Shown here piece by piece: positions 44,651 to 57,640 of a stretch of DNA of 64,000 nucleotides. The stretch spans positions 31,532,998 to 31,596,997 of the forward strand of contig NC_088791.1 of assembly GCF_011386835.1 (NCBI RefSeq), written 5' to 3'. Position 1 is the stretch's first letter. Every line of letters begins with the position of its first letter. The notes below the pieces were generated by a model. That model made no database searches. It worked only from the letters and a program-made list of their open reading frames with translations, and was not told where the DNA came from. Source of the stretch: Chrysemys picta bellii. Its lineage: Eukaryota; Chordata; Testudines; Emydidae. The position numbers and the translations under genes were made by a program.

Positions 44651-47600
44651 GTACACACACAAGTAGATCACAGAACTGAGCAGGACTTTCATCCACACAC
44701 ACTCCTTTAAACTTCATGTGGAATGAGATTCCATACATATCTTCACAGACTGAAAAAAATTTCACTGAACTGCCTTCTGCATGAATGCACAGTGTCCATG
44801 GACTGTTAAGACACCATTAGAATCTACCTAGAATCTCTCTTAAAATGAACACTTTTATTGAGGATGAATAAAACTCAAACACCCTTGTTCAGGAACCACC
44901 CATCCCTCTCTGTAGTTCTTCCTTTTTCCCTGAAGAAATTTTTCAGATAAACATACAATCGAATATGTAGATCACGACAACACTGCTAGTGTGAGAATAC
45001 ATCAGATTACCTGAAGACATCCACATCATGGACCCAGAATATCGCCATTATAGCTTACTTCAATCGGTCATGCAATCCACTCCTAGGCTTAGTGGCTACA
45101 CACTTGAGACAGGCTCTCTGCTGATATAAATGGATGCAGCTTAATTTACCTCAGTTATTGTTTGTATTATCATAGCACACAGGAGCCCCAGTCCTAGACT
45201 CGGACCTCATTGTGCTAGGCACTGAGCACACACAGAACAAAAATACTGTCCTTGCTCCAAAGAGCTTATAATCTAATGGGAGTCTTGCCTATTCACACCA
45301 GCAGGGCCCCATTTGTCTGCATTGTGAAAAACTTAGTATGGGAGCTTGTTTCATATTGATGATTCCCACAAGATCTTTATAGTGCAACTTTCACTTTATA
45401 TATGTAGGGCCTTTTATCCAAATATCTATATTACTGTAATAAGTGTAAGACACAATGATAAAGGGAGGAGACAAAAAATGAGGGTTACCAGGGTGAAAGA
45501 TCATGAGACAAGCTTATTGTTAAGATAAGCTCTTACTAGTTCCTCTCCTGATATTTCTTTTATAAATAAATTTAAAGTACAGAGGGTTGTGGCATATCTG
45601 GAATGGGTGCCATTGTGTAGGGCTCAGCAATGGAAGATTGGCCCAAAGGTAGAATGAGGATGGGCTTTCCAGGTATAGGAGTATTAAGAAAGTAAATGTG
45701 AGCTGTGAAGTGAGTCAGAGCAAGTCAAGATGGCAGAGCAAGCCAGGTGCCTCCCCGCCCCACATGTGGGAGGTGAACTCACACAGATGCACCTCTGAAC
45801 CCTGGGTCCTCACTGACCAAGGACAACCACTGTGAGTGCGGTATGGTGAGGGAGTAGCGAGGGGCACAGAAAAGGAACTTTTGGTTGTAGAACTCAAGAA
45901 CATGAGGCAGAAGACACTGCCCCATGCACTCTGGGGTGGGGGGACTGCTCAGTTTTAGGATTATGAATCCTGCTTGTGGCATTTTCCCTAATTAATGTCA
46001 GGTGACTTCCCTCCTTTTTTTAAGAGTCTCTTTTCTACACTCAGACTCTGTTCTTGTGAGAGGGGAAAGTATTGTTTCTCGGAGGCCCCCAGGGGTGGTG
46101 TGTAATTTTACCAGGTTACTGGATGGGGGCTTGAGCTGGTTCTATGTTGTATTGTTGAAAAGGAACCCCTAGATATTGAACCCAGCCCTGGTTGCTGCTG
46201 GCTCCACCTGGCAGAAGAGTTACATATATTTAAAGTTATTTTAAGACGAGTCCTGTTTTTAAAAGATGATTTGATCCATTCAGTAGTCTCATGAGCTGAG
46301 GTAGTACTCTAGTGCTGGTAAATGTCCAGTTGAGCTATTAAAACAATCAAGATCTTTTGACTCAGCACTGAAATAAAAGCTTTGATTTTTGAGATGTGCA
46401 ACTATATGAGCAAGAGCTGAAGTGATCAATCATATGGTTTGAATAGCACTCAGATGCACCCATAGAGATGGACCAGCCTAATCCAAACTCTCTTCAGAAT
46501 AAGATTTAAAGTAGGCTTTGTTTTGCACAAAAGAATGTACCAGTTTGTGTCCACATTATTTTGACAATAATGTGGGATGTACTCTACAGAATAGCAGTAA
46601 ATTCTAAAACAGTTAGTTATGTAATTCCATACACCACGCATTCCACTGTTATCACTTTTTCTCCATATTGTGTGTCTGCCATTTTGTGAGCAGAGATGAT
46701 GCAGAATGTTCTAGCGGAGACACGTGCTGAGCTCCTTCTGTCCTTTTTTCCAGGCCATTTGATTCCATCAGCTTAGCAACATATCAGATAGCTGTTGCTA
46801 CATCACTACATTTCATTTCTTCTGCCTCTTCTACCAGCCCTATTGACCTTGACATCAGTTTGATACAGCTCTTACATGGAGTAGGAGTTCATTTTCTAAC
46901 CACTCAAGGACCCCCAATTCTTTTCCATCTCACTCACAGCCCTTTGAGTCTAATATTTAGACTAGATAAACCATAAATATTGCTGAACTAGCTTATCTAC
47001 AAAGTACTAGAATGTATGCATCAGTGCCATCTTCACCACATTTGATCCCCCCTCTCATTTTCTCCAAACAGAACCATATACTTTCAGTCTCAATGACTAA
47101 TTTTAGTTTTAAAGATAGCACAAATGTAAGCTCTCCATGAGAGAGCTGGCTATTAAATGATGGAAAACTACTGAATCCTGTAATAAGTCCCAGAAGAGAC
47201 CAGTGAAAAATGTCTTGTTTTTCAAGCCTATCAACCTAATTATCCCACAGGAAGTTGCTATCTGTGAAATGATGAAGTAGAAAGGGTTCACAGATACAGA
47301 TTACAGGTGCTATGTATCACCCAAATATTTGCTCACATCATTACTGTTTATTTTTTGTACTGAGGTATGGTTGAAGATTCTCAGTATAGGGCTTGTTAAA
47401 ATACCTTGGCCCTTTGGCTGTAGGGAAAAACAACAATTAACATATGAAAACGGTATTTTTGCACATACTTAAAACTCTGAGGCTGAGATTCTGAACCCTA
47501 CCTCCAGGAGACTCAGTACATAGCTCACTACTACTTAGGAGGGGTGGGAGGATTTAGGTGGCCAATGTGGCTCTGAGTGCAACTTACACAACTCTGGAGA

Positions 47601-48059
47601 ACCACCTAAGCTGTGGCAGCATGTCCCTGGCTACCTATGGACAGCACCATGGTCTAGAAACTTTGCAGTGTTGTGCTGCATCCCCACTCTCAACACACCC
47701 CTCAGGCCCCCCAAATACACCCATGGTACATGCCCTACATGATTGTCTTCCAAAGAAGTTGCTCCAAAGGGAATCTTCCCACTAACTGGATGTAGGGTAT
47801 TTAGAGCCCCTCTGTACTGCTCTTTATACACCTTTTATCTGGTATAAAAAGGGCTGGAGCAGGAGTGAGTCTCACCCTGAAAATATTACCCTAGAGGTCT
47901 TTGTGCTGGCTTCCAAATGGTATCAGCAGTAGAACAGAGGCACTGGAAGGCCTGCTTCCTGTAGTGGTATCTTCCCAAGACCAGCTGTGACAGAGGCCCA
48001 TTGGTGGTTCACTACTTTGTGTTAGTAGCTCTGGTCAGGTGCGACATACTCACTCACCC
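44651..48059. other. No gene recognised; one ancient repeat
   Basis: This 3.4-kb stretch contains one old interspersed repeat (45167-45290) and, at about 45700-46230, sequence with the look of a turtle interspersed repeat that I cannot name. No coding domain is visible. Confidence 0.35.
45167..45290 (+). repeat. Ancient interspersed repeat, unnamed
   Basis: CATTGTGCTAGGCACTG, CACAGAACAAAAATACTGTC and CCAAAGAGCTTATAATCTAA form a recurring cassette. A weaker copy lies at 61220-61325 (ACTGTACAAACACAGAGTGG) and a fragment near 58926. I know the pattern from amniote genomes but cannot name the family safely. Confidence 0.6.
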
Positions 48060-49190
48060 AACACATTTAACAACTTTTTAGACAGATTATGACATGCAAG
48101 GTATCCTGTACAAACTGGTAACACACTGATCCTGAAAAATCACTGTGTGATGTATACAAGGTGTATATTAACAGATATAAATGTGCTAGAATTGTGTTCT
48201 TAAAATGTAGTTGGTAAGCGGTGCTTAAGCCATGCCTTTTTCCAGACAAAGGAATATGGTTCCACTTGCTTAAATATGTCTTCAATGTTAGTTAGGCAAG
48301 GTGTGACCAAAGACAAAGGAAAGCACATTTCTATGCAAGGTAATGAGGCAAGCAAGTGGGGAAGAGGACCACTTACCAATCTCTAGGGATGAATGCAGAT
48401 GACAACCCCAGGAAATCTTTCTGCATCTTGAAGCAGTGTCATTGAACTTTAGGAAGACAGCCTAGACAGCTACATCCCTGCAGCAGAGAGAAGCTTGGTC
48501 TACGCTTACTTTTTCTATGAATATTTCAAAGGGTTAGTTGGCGATAAAGACTGGGGAGAGAGTCAAGGATAAGCAATTGAATGAACGGATCTATAATATA
48601 ACGATTATCAAAATGTGTTGAGCAAGGTCTTTTATGAAAGCCTTTGACACACTGGTGTTTCTATCATTGTGAAGTATGTATGAACATTCTGAAGCATTAT
48701 GAATACTCCTGGCATTATGCTTTAAAGTCTGTGACCAAACACAAGGAGAAACAGGTTCCCCCAGACAGGAGGGAAGGGAGCTATTTACCTGTCTCCGATG
48801 CAAGTTAAACCAATGTGGAATCAAAACAATGGCAAGCCCACTTACATATGAATCAGCAGGGGGATGGGAAGTCCACAGGCCTGCTTGGCTTTTGAAACTA
48901 AGCCAATGAACTTTGGGGTGGCCTTTTTGCCCCCTTTATACATTTGAGTTATTGAGCATGGGGGGGGAAGGGGGCCTAAAGGGGCCACAGCTCTGGTACA
49001 TCTGAGAAAGATGAATCCTTCAGCCAAGGGCCTGAAGTATCTGAGAACTGAATAATGTGAGAAACCTGCTTAGGCAAAGATTGTAACTTACGTTTTAGTC
49101 TTAGAAATGCAAACAAAGACAAAAGTATGCTTCTATCTTTATTCCATGTACTTGGTATCACTTAATCCTAGATCCTTTTGTTAAACTTGT
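48060..49190. repeat. Unclassified repeat with duplicated phrases
   Basis: The phrase GTGACCAAAGACAAAGG (about 48303) recurs as GTGACCAAACACAAGGAG (about 48730), each followed by a CATTTCT/GGTTCCC-type segment and then CTTACC or TTACCTG. This suggests two partial tandem copies of one element, perhaps LTR-derived. No coding domain is recognised. Confidence 0.4.
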
Positions 49191-52100
49191 TTTACTTTAA
49201 CTAAATCAAATCAGTGCTGTGATTAAAATAAGAGTATCTGTCAAACAGCAATTAAATTAATAAGTTGCAATGTATTTAAAGGAGCAACAAACTTAACTTC
49301 TGTGAATGTTCCGAGAGAGGGCTGGACAGTGCAGGGAGATGGCTCTGGAGAAACACAGAAGGTGGGGTTCACTGTTTGTTACCCCAAGGCAAGGTTTGGC
49401 CTGGCACAGTGCTGAAGAGTTTCTTGGCCAGGCAAAAACAATCTGGCATGTCAGGGAATTGTCACACAGCTTAGCAGTAGCAAAACTCTCACTTCTTGAG
49501 GCCGAGAGGGCTACCGATTCTGGGAACCTCAACAGATTGCCACTGTGGCAGATGATTTTGGGGAAATTGGGATGGAGGGGGTGGGGAAGAGGGAGGGTTA
49601 GGGTCACTCTGCAAATGGCAACTGGGCAGTGGAAGCCAGGGTGTGATCTGCATGCTTATATGCTGGCTGTTGGTGTCAGAGCTGTGAGCCACAGCAGCAT
49701 AGCATTTAAGGCACACAGTTGCAAGGCAGGTGGTAACACCACCTCGTACTGGTCTGCATTGAACACCAAAGCCTCACATTAACCAGTAACTGGGGAGACT
49801 GAAAGGGAGGAAGAAAGAGCCAGAAAGGAAGAAAAGAAAAACAAAGGAGGCGGTCTGAAGATTGCCATTTATGCATACTCAGTTGTGTTTCATTGTTGTA
49901 TGGTGCTTAGATACTATGGAGACAGGAGCCTTAGAACTGCTTGTGTATTAAGATAAATTTTTATTGAGAGTTGCTGGTAACAATATAAACTGCAAGAGCT
50001 TCACCTTATACATAAATGTTATGCAGTTTTTTTGGATTTCCAGAAAATGTAGCTATCCAATTACCCTATAACAGGGCAATTCATTCAAAATAGTCTAATT
50101 AGATATGAACTCTTCTCACCTGTTGTGATAATTGGGCCTACAAATTTACCCTAATTGAGCTCAGCTGTAAAAAGTGAGTGAAAGTTTATAAAAATGTCAC
50201 AAATATAAAACAACAAATGTTGATGGGAAAAGGTGCAAAGGGAGAGAGACTGAATTAGTCCAAATAAAAGGCCTGATTAATTCAAGGATTGTGTTAAGAT
50301 AATGCCTACTAAACAAGAAAAGCATGGGACCAGTAATCAATTGACTAAAATTGGTGTGCTGGAAATTAGGCCTCATGAGAGAACAAAATAATGAGGGGAT
50401 AACTATTCCACCTATCATCCCCTTTTCAGGTTCTTAAAAAGATGACTTAGGGGACAAAATTAGCAGAAGAACAAGATAGTGAGATTTACCATCCTGGATG
50501 CCACCCCCACTGTCTTCTGTGTCCCTGGGATCCACCATAACACTATGAGTATTTGTCATTCTGATCCTAAGAGATGTCCTACCAGACAGGGCCAGAGAGA
50601 GGGGCCAGATGACATCACCACCTCCACTATCTCTGACTAGCTCCCAAACACCAAATGGCATGTGACACTTTGTCATTGTCCCCCCACCCTATGTGTCCTT
50701 TTCCTTCCCCACCTTATTTCTTCTCTTTCCGATCCCTTTTCTCTTTCCTTCTGTTTAAGAACAGTCTGGCTTACCTGGCCAAGACTGTATTTTGCAATAC
50801 CGCTTGAAGCCTGTGGCTAGAAAGGCAGTGAAAAGCAATGCCTAAACAGCCCAATGCTTGTACAAATTGCCAGGTCTTAGAGTGGTGGAGTCAGGGAAAC
50901 CAGTTCATAAGCAATCAGAACAGGAGTCATGCCTAGTGGTCAGAGTCTGAATACCAGAGCCCAAGAAGAGTCAAAGCATGGGGTCAGAGCTGAAAGTCAG
51001 AACTAAAATCAGAATTCAAATGCTAGAGCCAAGGCAGACTCAGAACCAGGGGCTGAGATTAGAACCAGATTACCTGAAATCAGGGAAAGCAGGAGCAGGC
51101 TGGTCCCAAGGCAGGAGCAGTTCTGTGACAGGACTGGAATAAGGCTGGTTGTGGGGTAGACGCTAGGCTGGAGTAGGGGGTTAGTACACAGAGAATCCAT
51201 GAACATGTACATCAAGCAACTCCTGAGCCTCTGTAGCTGCTGGGTTGAAGAGCAAGCCACATGACTGCCTTGGCCTATCAGGTGGTTCTACTAGGGCACA
51301 GCTGTGCTCACTGACTGCCTGACGACTGGGCAGGAGCTCGTGCAGACACTCATTTATGATAGGTGGATAAGACCAGGGTTCTGGTGTTTCTCCAGATACG
51401 AGGTTGCAAATGAGAGTTAACAGAAGCCGCATTTTCTCTCTTCGCTGTTCTTTTTTCTCAACTCTTGTGTGTTTGTCTTGTCTTTTAGGAAATGGGATCA
51501 GATTTCAGCAGCTCCAGCCCATTTCAATGAACATCTTTTTTCTCCAAAAAGAACAATTATTACCATATTTAATACCATCTGAAAGACTGTCAAATGGAGG
51601 GGGGGTCATTTTAAAAAAGTCCTTCCAGCTAAAGGGAAAGGAAACGAGGAATGTTGTTAAAATGAAAGCTTTATGTAATACTTTACAATGTAAATGCTTT
51701 GGCTGGCTTTCCTTCTTTTCTGTATCTTTAATAAAATGTTTAAAAGATTTGTAATGATGTGTTTGCCATAATAATAAGCAGGATGAGGTTGCTGTATACC
51801 AAACTCTGAACCTCATTTAAAACTTGTTTAATGTTGGATTTTTGACAGGTTCACATTAGTACCTTTGACTTTTGGGGCCATTTATTCCATCAAAATTAAT
51901 ACAATACTCCCTCCCTGCCTGTTAGGGCTCATTAGGTCTGCCCCCCTCTAAAATCCTTTATTTCCTACATAAGCCATCCACCTTTTGGAAACCAAGAGAC
52001 CTTGAAAGTCAAGAGACTCAGGCTCTGTCATAGCAAGGGGGAAAGTGAGTTGTGGGCCTGTTACAGAACCTCCCACTGAGCCAGGGAACCAGCAACCTCA

Positions 52101-52511
52101 GCCAATCCCAATTGTAGCTTGTAGGGAGATTGCATTCTGATTTCCATGATCATTTAGACAAAATCAGTTTGAAGTCTGAGTATGTACCATTTGATATGGG
52201 GACTGTGGGGCCTATGGGGAGTGGTTTATAAGTGGTTCCATTTACCATTGAAATTTGAGATGCAAGATCAGTAATAAAATCTTTCTTTAGCGAACTTAAA
52301 TGGCTATTTCAGATTATTATTATTTTGCTGAATCCATCAAACTGTACCAGTCAGTTATTTTTCAATTTGTTTATATTCAGTTTGCAACCCTAACTGAAGT
52401 GCATTTGGTGATTTCAGCCTTGGTTTTGGATGGCATCCCAGAATCTAGCAATTAGGCACAATGGTCAGGCAGCATGTTCACTGAATGTCCTATTATCACG
52501 GCAGAGAGAAA
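49191..52511. other. No gene or clear repeat recognised
   Basis: Reading frames of 100-160 codons occur (for example 49306-49782) but carry no domain, signal peptide or splice context that I can support. The stretch 51000-51180 is rich in CAGA/AACCAG phrases. Confidence 0.35.
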
Positions 52512-53005
52512 AGGTGGGAGAGGCAATATCTTTCATTGGACCAACTTCTGCTGGTGAAAGAGACAAGCTTTCAAGCTGCACAGAGCTCTTCTTCAAGTCT
52601 GGGAAAGATATGCTGAGTGTCACAGCTAAGTACAAGGTGGATCAGGTTGTTTAGCATAAGTAGTCAACACATATTTCGAGGGACCGTTCCAAGTAAAGTG
52701 GCCTGTGGTCATAGAACAAAAAGTGGGGTTAGTGGGTTACAGATTGTTGTAATAAGCCATAAATCCAGGATTTTTAGTGTCTAGCAAAGTTATGAATTTA
52801 AGCTCCCTGGCTTGTCTTTTGAAAGTGTGGAGGGTTCCTTTGAGGACAAGCACTGAGAGATCAGATATAGAGTGATCGCTTTGTGAAAAGTGTTCACCCA
52901 CAGGTGACATGGTGTTATTGTCTTTCATCATTTTCCTAGGTAAGTTCATTCGAGAGCATAGTGATTGTCTGGTTTCACCCATAGTTGCTATTGGGGCACC
53001 TCACT
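52512..53005 (-). pseudogene. PLE family-2 3' part (GIY-YIG and tail)
   Basis: The minus strand at 52737-52982 encodes GETRQSLCSRMNLPRK, then PVGEHFSQSDHSISDLSVLV and RQARELKFITLLDTKN. This is the second half of a GIY-YIG domain with its conserved Arg, His-containing region and Glu. A tail with GAGCTCTGTGCAGCTTGAAA on the minus strand follows at about 52570-52600. Upstream it abuts CR1 at about 53005. Confidence 0.88.
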
Positions 53006-53626
53006 ACTCCATCGCGGGATTCCCTTGTTTAGCATGCCAGGATCTCATTAGCTCTTTTGGCCACAGTGTCACACGAAGAGCTCATGGTCAGCTGTTTATC
53101 CACTACAACCCCAAATTCTTTTTCAGAGTCACTGCTTTCCAGGATAGCGTCCCCCATCGTGTAAGTGTGGCCTACTTTCTTTGTTTCTAGATATATACAT
53201 TTACATTTAGCCATATTAAAATGCATACTGTTTGCTTGTGCCCAGTTTAGCAAACAAGCCAGATAGCTCTGAATCAGTGACCTGTCCTCTTCATTATTTA
53301 CCACGCACCCAATTTTTATGTCATCTGCAAACTCTCTCAGTGATGATTTTGTTTTCTTCCAGGTCATTGATAAAAATGTTAAATAGTATAGGGCCGAGAA
53401 CCAATCCCTACAGGACCCCACTGGAAACAAAACCATTTGATGACGATTTCCTATTTACAATTACATTTTGAGACCTATCAGTTAGCCAGTTTTAAATCCA
53501 TTTAATGTGTGCCATGTTCATTTTATATCGGTCAAGTTCTTTAAAATTTTGCATGGTACCAAGTCAAATGCCTTACAGAAGTCTAAATATATTATGTCAG
53601 AACTATGACTTTTATCAACCATAATA

Positions 53627-56495
53627 ACAACAAGGAGTCTGGTGGCACCTTAAAGACTAACAGATTTATTTGGGCATAAGTTTTTGTGGGTAAAAACCTC
53701 ACTTCTTCAGATGCATAGAGTGAAAGTTACAGATGCAGGCATTATATACTGACACATGGAGAGAAGGGAGTTACTTCGCAAGTGGAGAACCAGTGTTGAC
53801 AGGGCCAATTCAATCAGGGTGGATGTAGTCCACTCCCAATAATAGATGAGGAGGTATCAATTCCAGGAGAGGAAAAGCTGCTTCTGTAATGAGCCAGCCA
53901 CTCCCAGTCCCTATTCAAGCCCAGATTAATGGTGTTAAATTTGCAAATGAATTTTAGTTCTGCTGTTTCTCTTTGAAGTCTGTTTCTGAAGTTTTTTTGT
54001 TCAATAATAGTGACTTTTAAATCTGTAATAGAATGACCAGGGAGATTGAAGTGTTCACTTACTGGCTTTTGTATGTTACCATTCCTGATGTCCGATTTGT
54101 GTCCATTTATTCTTTTGCGGAGGGACTGTCCGGTTTGGCCAACGTACATGGCAGAGGGGCATTGCTGGCACATGATGACATATGTAACATTAGTAGATGT
54201 GCAGGTGAATGAGCCCTTGATGGTGTGGCTGATGTGGTTGGGTCCTCTGATGGTGTCGCCAGAGTAGATATGGGGACAGAGTAGGCAACGAGGTTTGCTA
54301 CAGGGATTGGTTCCTGGGGTGGTGTTTCTGTAGTGTGGTGTGTAGTTGCTGGTGAGTATTTGCTTCAGGTTGGGGGGTTGTCTGTAAGTGAAGACTGGCC
54401 TGCCTCCCAAGGTCTGTGAGAGTGAGAGATCATTTTCCAGGATAGGTTGTAGATCATGGATAATGCGCTGGAGAGGTTTTAGCTGGGGGCTCTATGTGAT
54501 GGCCAGTGGTGTTCTGTTATTGTCCTTGTTGGGCCTGTCCTGTAGTAGGTGATTTCTGCGTACCCGTCTTGCTCTGTCAATCTGTTTCCTCACTTCCCCA
54601 GGTGGGTATTGTAGTTTTAAGAATGCTTGATAAAGATCTTGTAGGTGTTTGTCTCTGTCTGAGGGGTTGGAGCAAATTCGGTTGTATCTTAGGGCTTGGC
54701 TGTAGACAATGGATCATGTGATGTGTCTTGGATGGAAGCTGGAGGCATGTAGGTACGTATAGCAGTCAGTAGGTTTCCGGTATAGGGTGGTGTTTATGTG
54801 ACCATCACTTATTTGCACTGTAGTGTCCAGGAAGTGGATCTCTTGTGTGGGCTGGTCCAGGCTGAGGTTGATGGTGGGGTGGAAATTGTTGAAGTCCAGG
54901 TGGAATTCTTCAAGGGCCTCCTTTCCGTGGGTCCATATGATGAAGATGTCATCAATGTAGCGCAAGTAGAGGAGGGGCACTAGGGGACGAGAGCTGAGGA
55001 AGCGTTCTAAGTCAGCCATAAAAATGTTGGCATACTGTGGGGCCATGCGGGTACCCATAGCAGTGCCACTGGCTTGAAGGTATAAGTTGTCCCCAAATCT
55101 GAAGTGATTGTGGGTGAGGACAAAGTCACAAAGCTCAGCCACCAGGCGTGCTGTAGCCTCATCAGGGATACTGTTCCTGACAGCTTGTAGTCCATCCTCA
55201 TGTGGAATATTGGTGTAAAGTGCTTCTACATCCATGGTGGCCAGGATGGTGTTTTCAGGAAGAACACCAATGCATTGTAGTTTCCTCAGGAAGTCGGTGG
55301 TGTCTCGAAGATAGCTGGGAGTGCTGGTAGCGTAGGGTCTGAGGAGAGAGTCCAAATAGCCAGATAATCCTGCTGTAAGAGTGCCAATGCCTGAGATGAT
55401 GGGGCGTCCAGAGTTTCCAGGTTTATGGATCTTGGAGAGCAGATAGAATACCCCTGGTCGGGGTTCTGGGAGTGTGTCCATGTAGATTTGTTCCCGTACT
55501 GTAGCCAGGAATTTCTGGAGCAGATGGTGTAGTTTCTTTTGGTATTCCTCAGTGGGATCAGAGGATAGTGGCCTGTAGAATGTGGTCTTGGAGAGTTGCC
55601 TGGCAGCCTCCTGTTCATAATCCGACCTGTTCATTATGACTACAGCACCTCCTTTGTCAGCCCCTTTGATGATAATGTCAGAGTTGTTTCTGAGGCTGTG
55701 GATGGCATTGCGTTCTGTACAGCTGTGGTTATGGGACAAGTGATGTTGTTTGTCCAATTTCAGCCTGTGCATGTCTGCGGAAGCACTCTATGTAGAGGTC
55801 CAGTCTGTCATTTCAACCATCAGGAGGAGTCCACGCAGAGTTCTTCTTCTTGTAGTGTTGGTAGGAGGGTTCCTGTGGGTTAGTGCACTGTTCAGTGGTG
55901 CGTTGAAAATATTCCTTGAGTCGGAGACGACGAAAGTAGGCTTCCAGATCACCGCAGAACTGTAGCATGTTTGTGGGGGTGGTGGGACAGAAAGAGAGTT
56001 CCCGAGATAGGACAGACTCTTCTGCTGGGCTAAGTGTGTGGTTGGAAAGATTGACAATGTTGTTAGATAAGTTGAGGGTACCACTGTTGTAGCCCCCTGT
56101 GGCAGGTAGGAGTTTAGATAGCTTACTGTCCTTTTTCCTCTGTAGAGAAGTGAAGTGTGCATTATAAATGGCTTGTCTCATTTTTGTAAAGTCCAGCCAC
56201 GTGGAAGTTTGTGTGGAAGGTTGGTATTGTATGAGAGTCTCCAGTTTTGAGAGCTCATTCTTGATCTTCTCCTGTCTGCTGTACAGGATGCTGATCAGTG
56301 GTTCCTCAGTTTCTTTGAGAGTGTGTGGCACAGTCTCTCACCATAGTCAGTGTAGTATGTTGATTGCAATGGATTTTTTACCTTCAGTCCATTTGGTATG
56401 ATGTCCATCTGTTTGCATTTGGAGAGGAAGATGATGTCTGTCTGTATCTGTGCAAGTTTTTTGTTGAAGTTGATGGATTTCCACTCCATACAGCT
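53627..56495 (-). mobile_element. Penelope-like element (family 1), near full length
   Basis: The element lies between two copies of ACCATAATA (53618-53626 and 56496-56504). On the minus strand it begins six bases before an ATG and ends in GTGCCACCAGACTCCTTG plus a short tail. It carries the whole protein-coding region and the same 3' tail as 11401-11480. A 5' UTR or terminal repeat upstream of the ATG is essentially absent, so the copy may be slightly 5' truncated. The host is a CR1 LINE in the same orientation. Confidence 0.95.
53814..56489 (-). pseudogene. PLE reverse transcriptase / GIY-YIG protein, disrupted
   Basis: The reading begins MEWKSINFNKKLAQIQTDII at 56489 and shifts frame near 56325, continuing as KETEEPLISILYSRQ and NHTLSPAEESVLSRELSFCP. 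An in-frame stop near 55810 and a shift near 55760 lead into the reverse transcriptase. There GADKGGAVVIMNRSDY, GVFYLLSKIHKPGNSGRPII, MDVEALYTNIP, GTAMGTRMAPQYAN and YIDDIFIIWTHGKEA are intact. Two more stops (near 54711 and 54496) precede the nuclease, with IMCQQCPSAMYVGQTGQSLR and KPVSEHFNLPGHS. The domain order matches the truncated copy at 11667, so together the two copies show the full layout. Two frameshifts and at least three stops make it inactive. Confidence 0.92.
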
Positions 56496-57640
56496 ACCAT
56501 AATAGTAATCTCACCAAAAAAATTGTTAGTTTGACAAGTTCTATTTTTAATAAACCCATGATGATTTGCATTAATACATTATCCTTCTTTAATTTTTTAT
56601 TAATTGAGTCCCATATCAGCCACTCCATTATCTTGCAAGGGACTGATGTCAGGCTGACAGGCCTATAATTACTCAGGTCATCCTGTTTACCCTTTTTAAA
56701 TACTGGCACAACATTCGCTTTCTTCCAGTCCTCTGGAACTTCCCCAGTGCGCCAAGACTTATTGAAAATCAACATTAATGGTCCAGTGAGCTCCCTGGCC
56801 TGCTCTTTTAAAACCCTTGGATGCAAATTATCTGGACCTGCTGATTTTAAAATGCCTCACTTTAGTAGCTGGTATTCAACATCCTTCAGAGATACTAGTG
56901 GAATGGAAAGTGTTATCACCAAACACAGAACAGAAATATTTATTGACCACTTCTGCTTTTTCTGATTTATTATTGATAATTCTACCATTGCCATCTCATA
57001 ATGTACCAATACCATATTCAGGATTTTTTGTTTCTAATATATTTTAAAATCTCCTTATTATCCTTAACTTTGTTGACCATAGATTCCTTCTTGTGTCAAT
57101 TTGCTTCCCTTTTTTCTTTTCTACAGTTCCTAACTTCTGATTTACATTTATTACTATCAACTTCCTCTTTCTTCCATTTGTTTTATAATATAATAAATAT
57201 ATCATATTATTACAATATAGATAATATATATCTGCTTTCACTTCCCCTCTAAACTAGCTCATATTTTTAACCAGCATAGACTTCTTCCTCAGTTGTGGGA
57301 TTGTGGCTTTGTGAAACTGGCCCTGTTGAAGCACCAAGTATATATATTACAGTTCTGGACTTTATTCTGCTTGTATATTATAAATGTAATCAAGTCATGA
57401 TAACTTGTATTTAAACTCCCATTAATTTTTAGTTCTGTGATCTGTTTCTCTTTATCTGTTAGGATACGGTCTGGTACAGAATTCCCCCACGTTGGCTGCA
57501 ACACTTTTTGAGTTAGGACATTGTCATCTATAATATTTAGACATTCCAAGGATGTTTTAGTGCTGGCAGCATGAGATCTACAACATGTGTCATTCAAAGT
57601 GAAGCCCTCATGACCATGCAGCTTTTTCCCCTACACATTA

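Larger units (their letters stand above)
53006..57640 (-). pseudogene. CR1 LINE ORF2, split by a PLE
   Basis: On the minus strand the 5' part (56505-57640) contains endonuclease-region sequence (57289-57597) with LKINGSLNTSYHDLI. The reverse-transcriptase N-terminal part follows: PRVLKEQARELTGPL, TGEVPEDWKKANVVPVFKKG and NYRPVSLTSVPCKIM. The 3' part (53006-53617) has LDFCKAFDLVP (motif A), then FADDIKIG and RSLIQSYLACLLNWAQAN, and GHTYTMGDAILESS. Deleting 53627-56495 plus one 9-mer rejoins the two. The 3' UTR is missing where it meets the family-2 PLE. Stops make it inactive. Confidence 0.92.

Noticed and set aside
49306..49782. 158-codon plus-strand frame
   Set aside because: There is no recognisable domain, and an overlapping frame on the opposite strand is also open, so it is probably chance.
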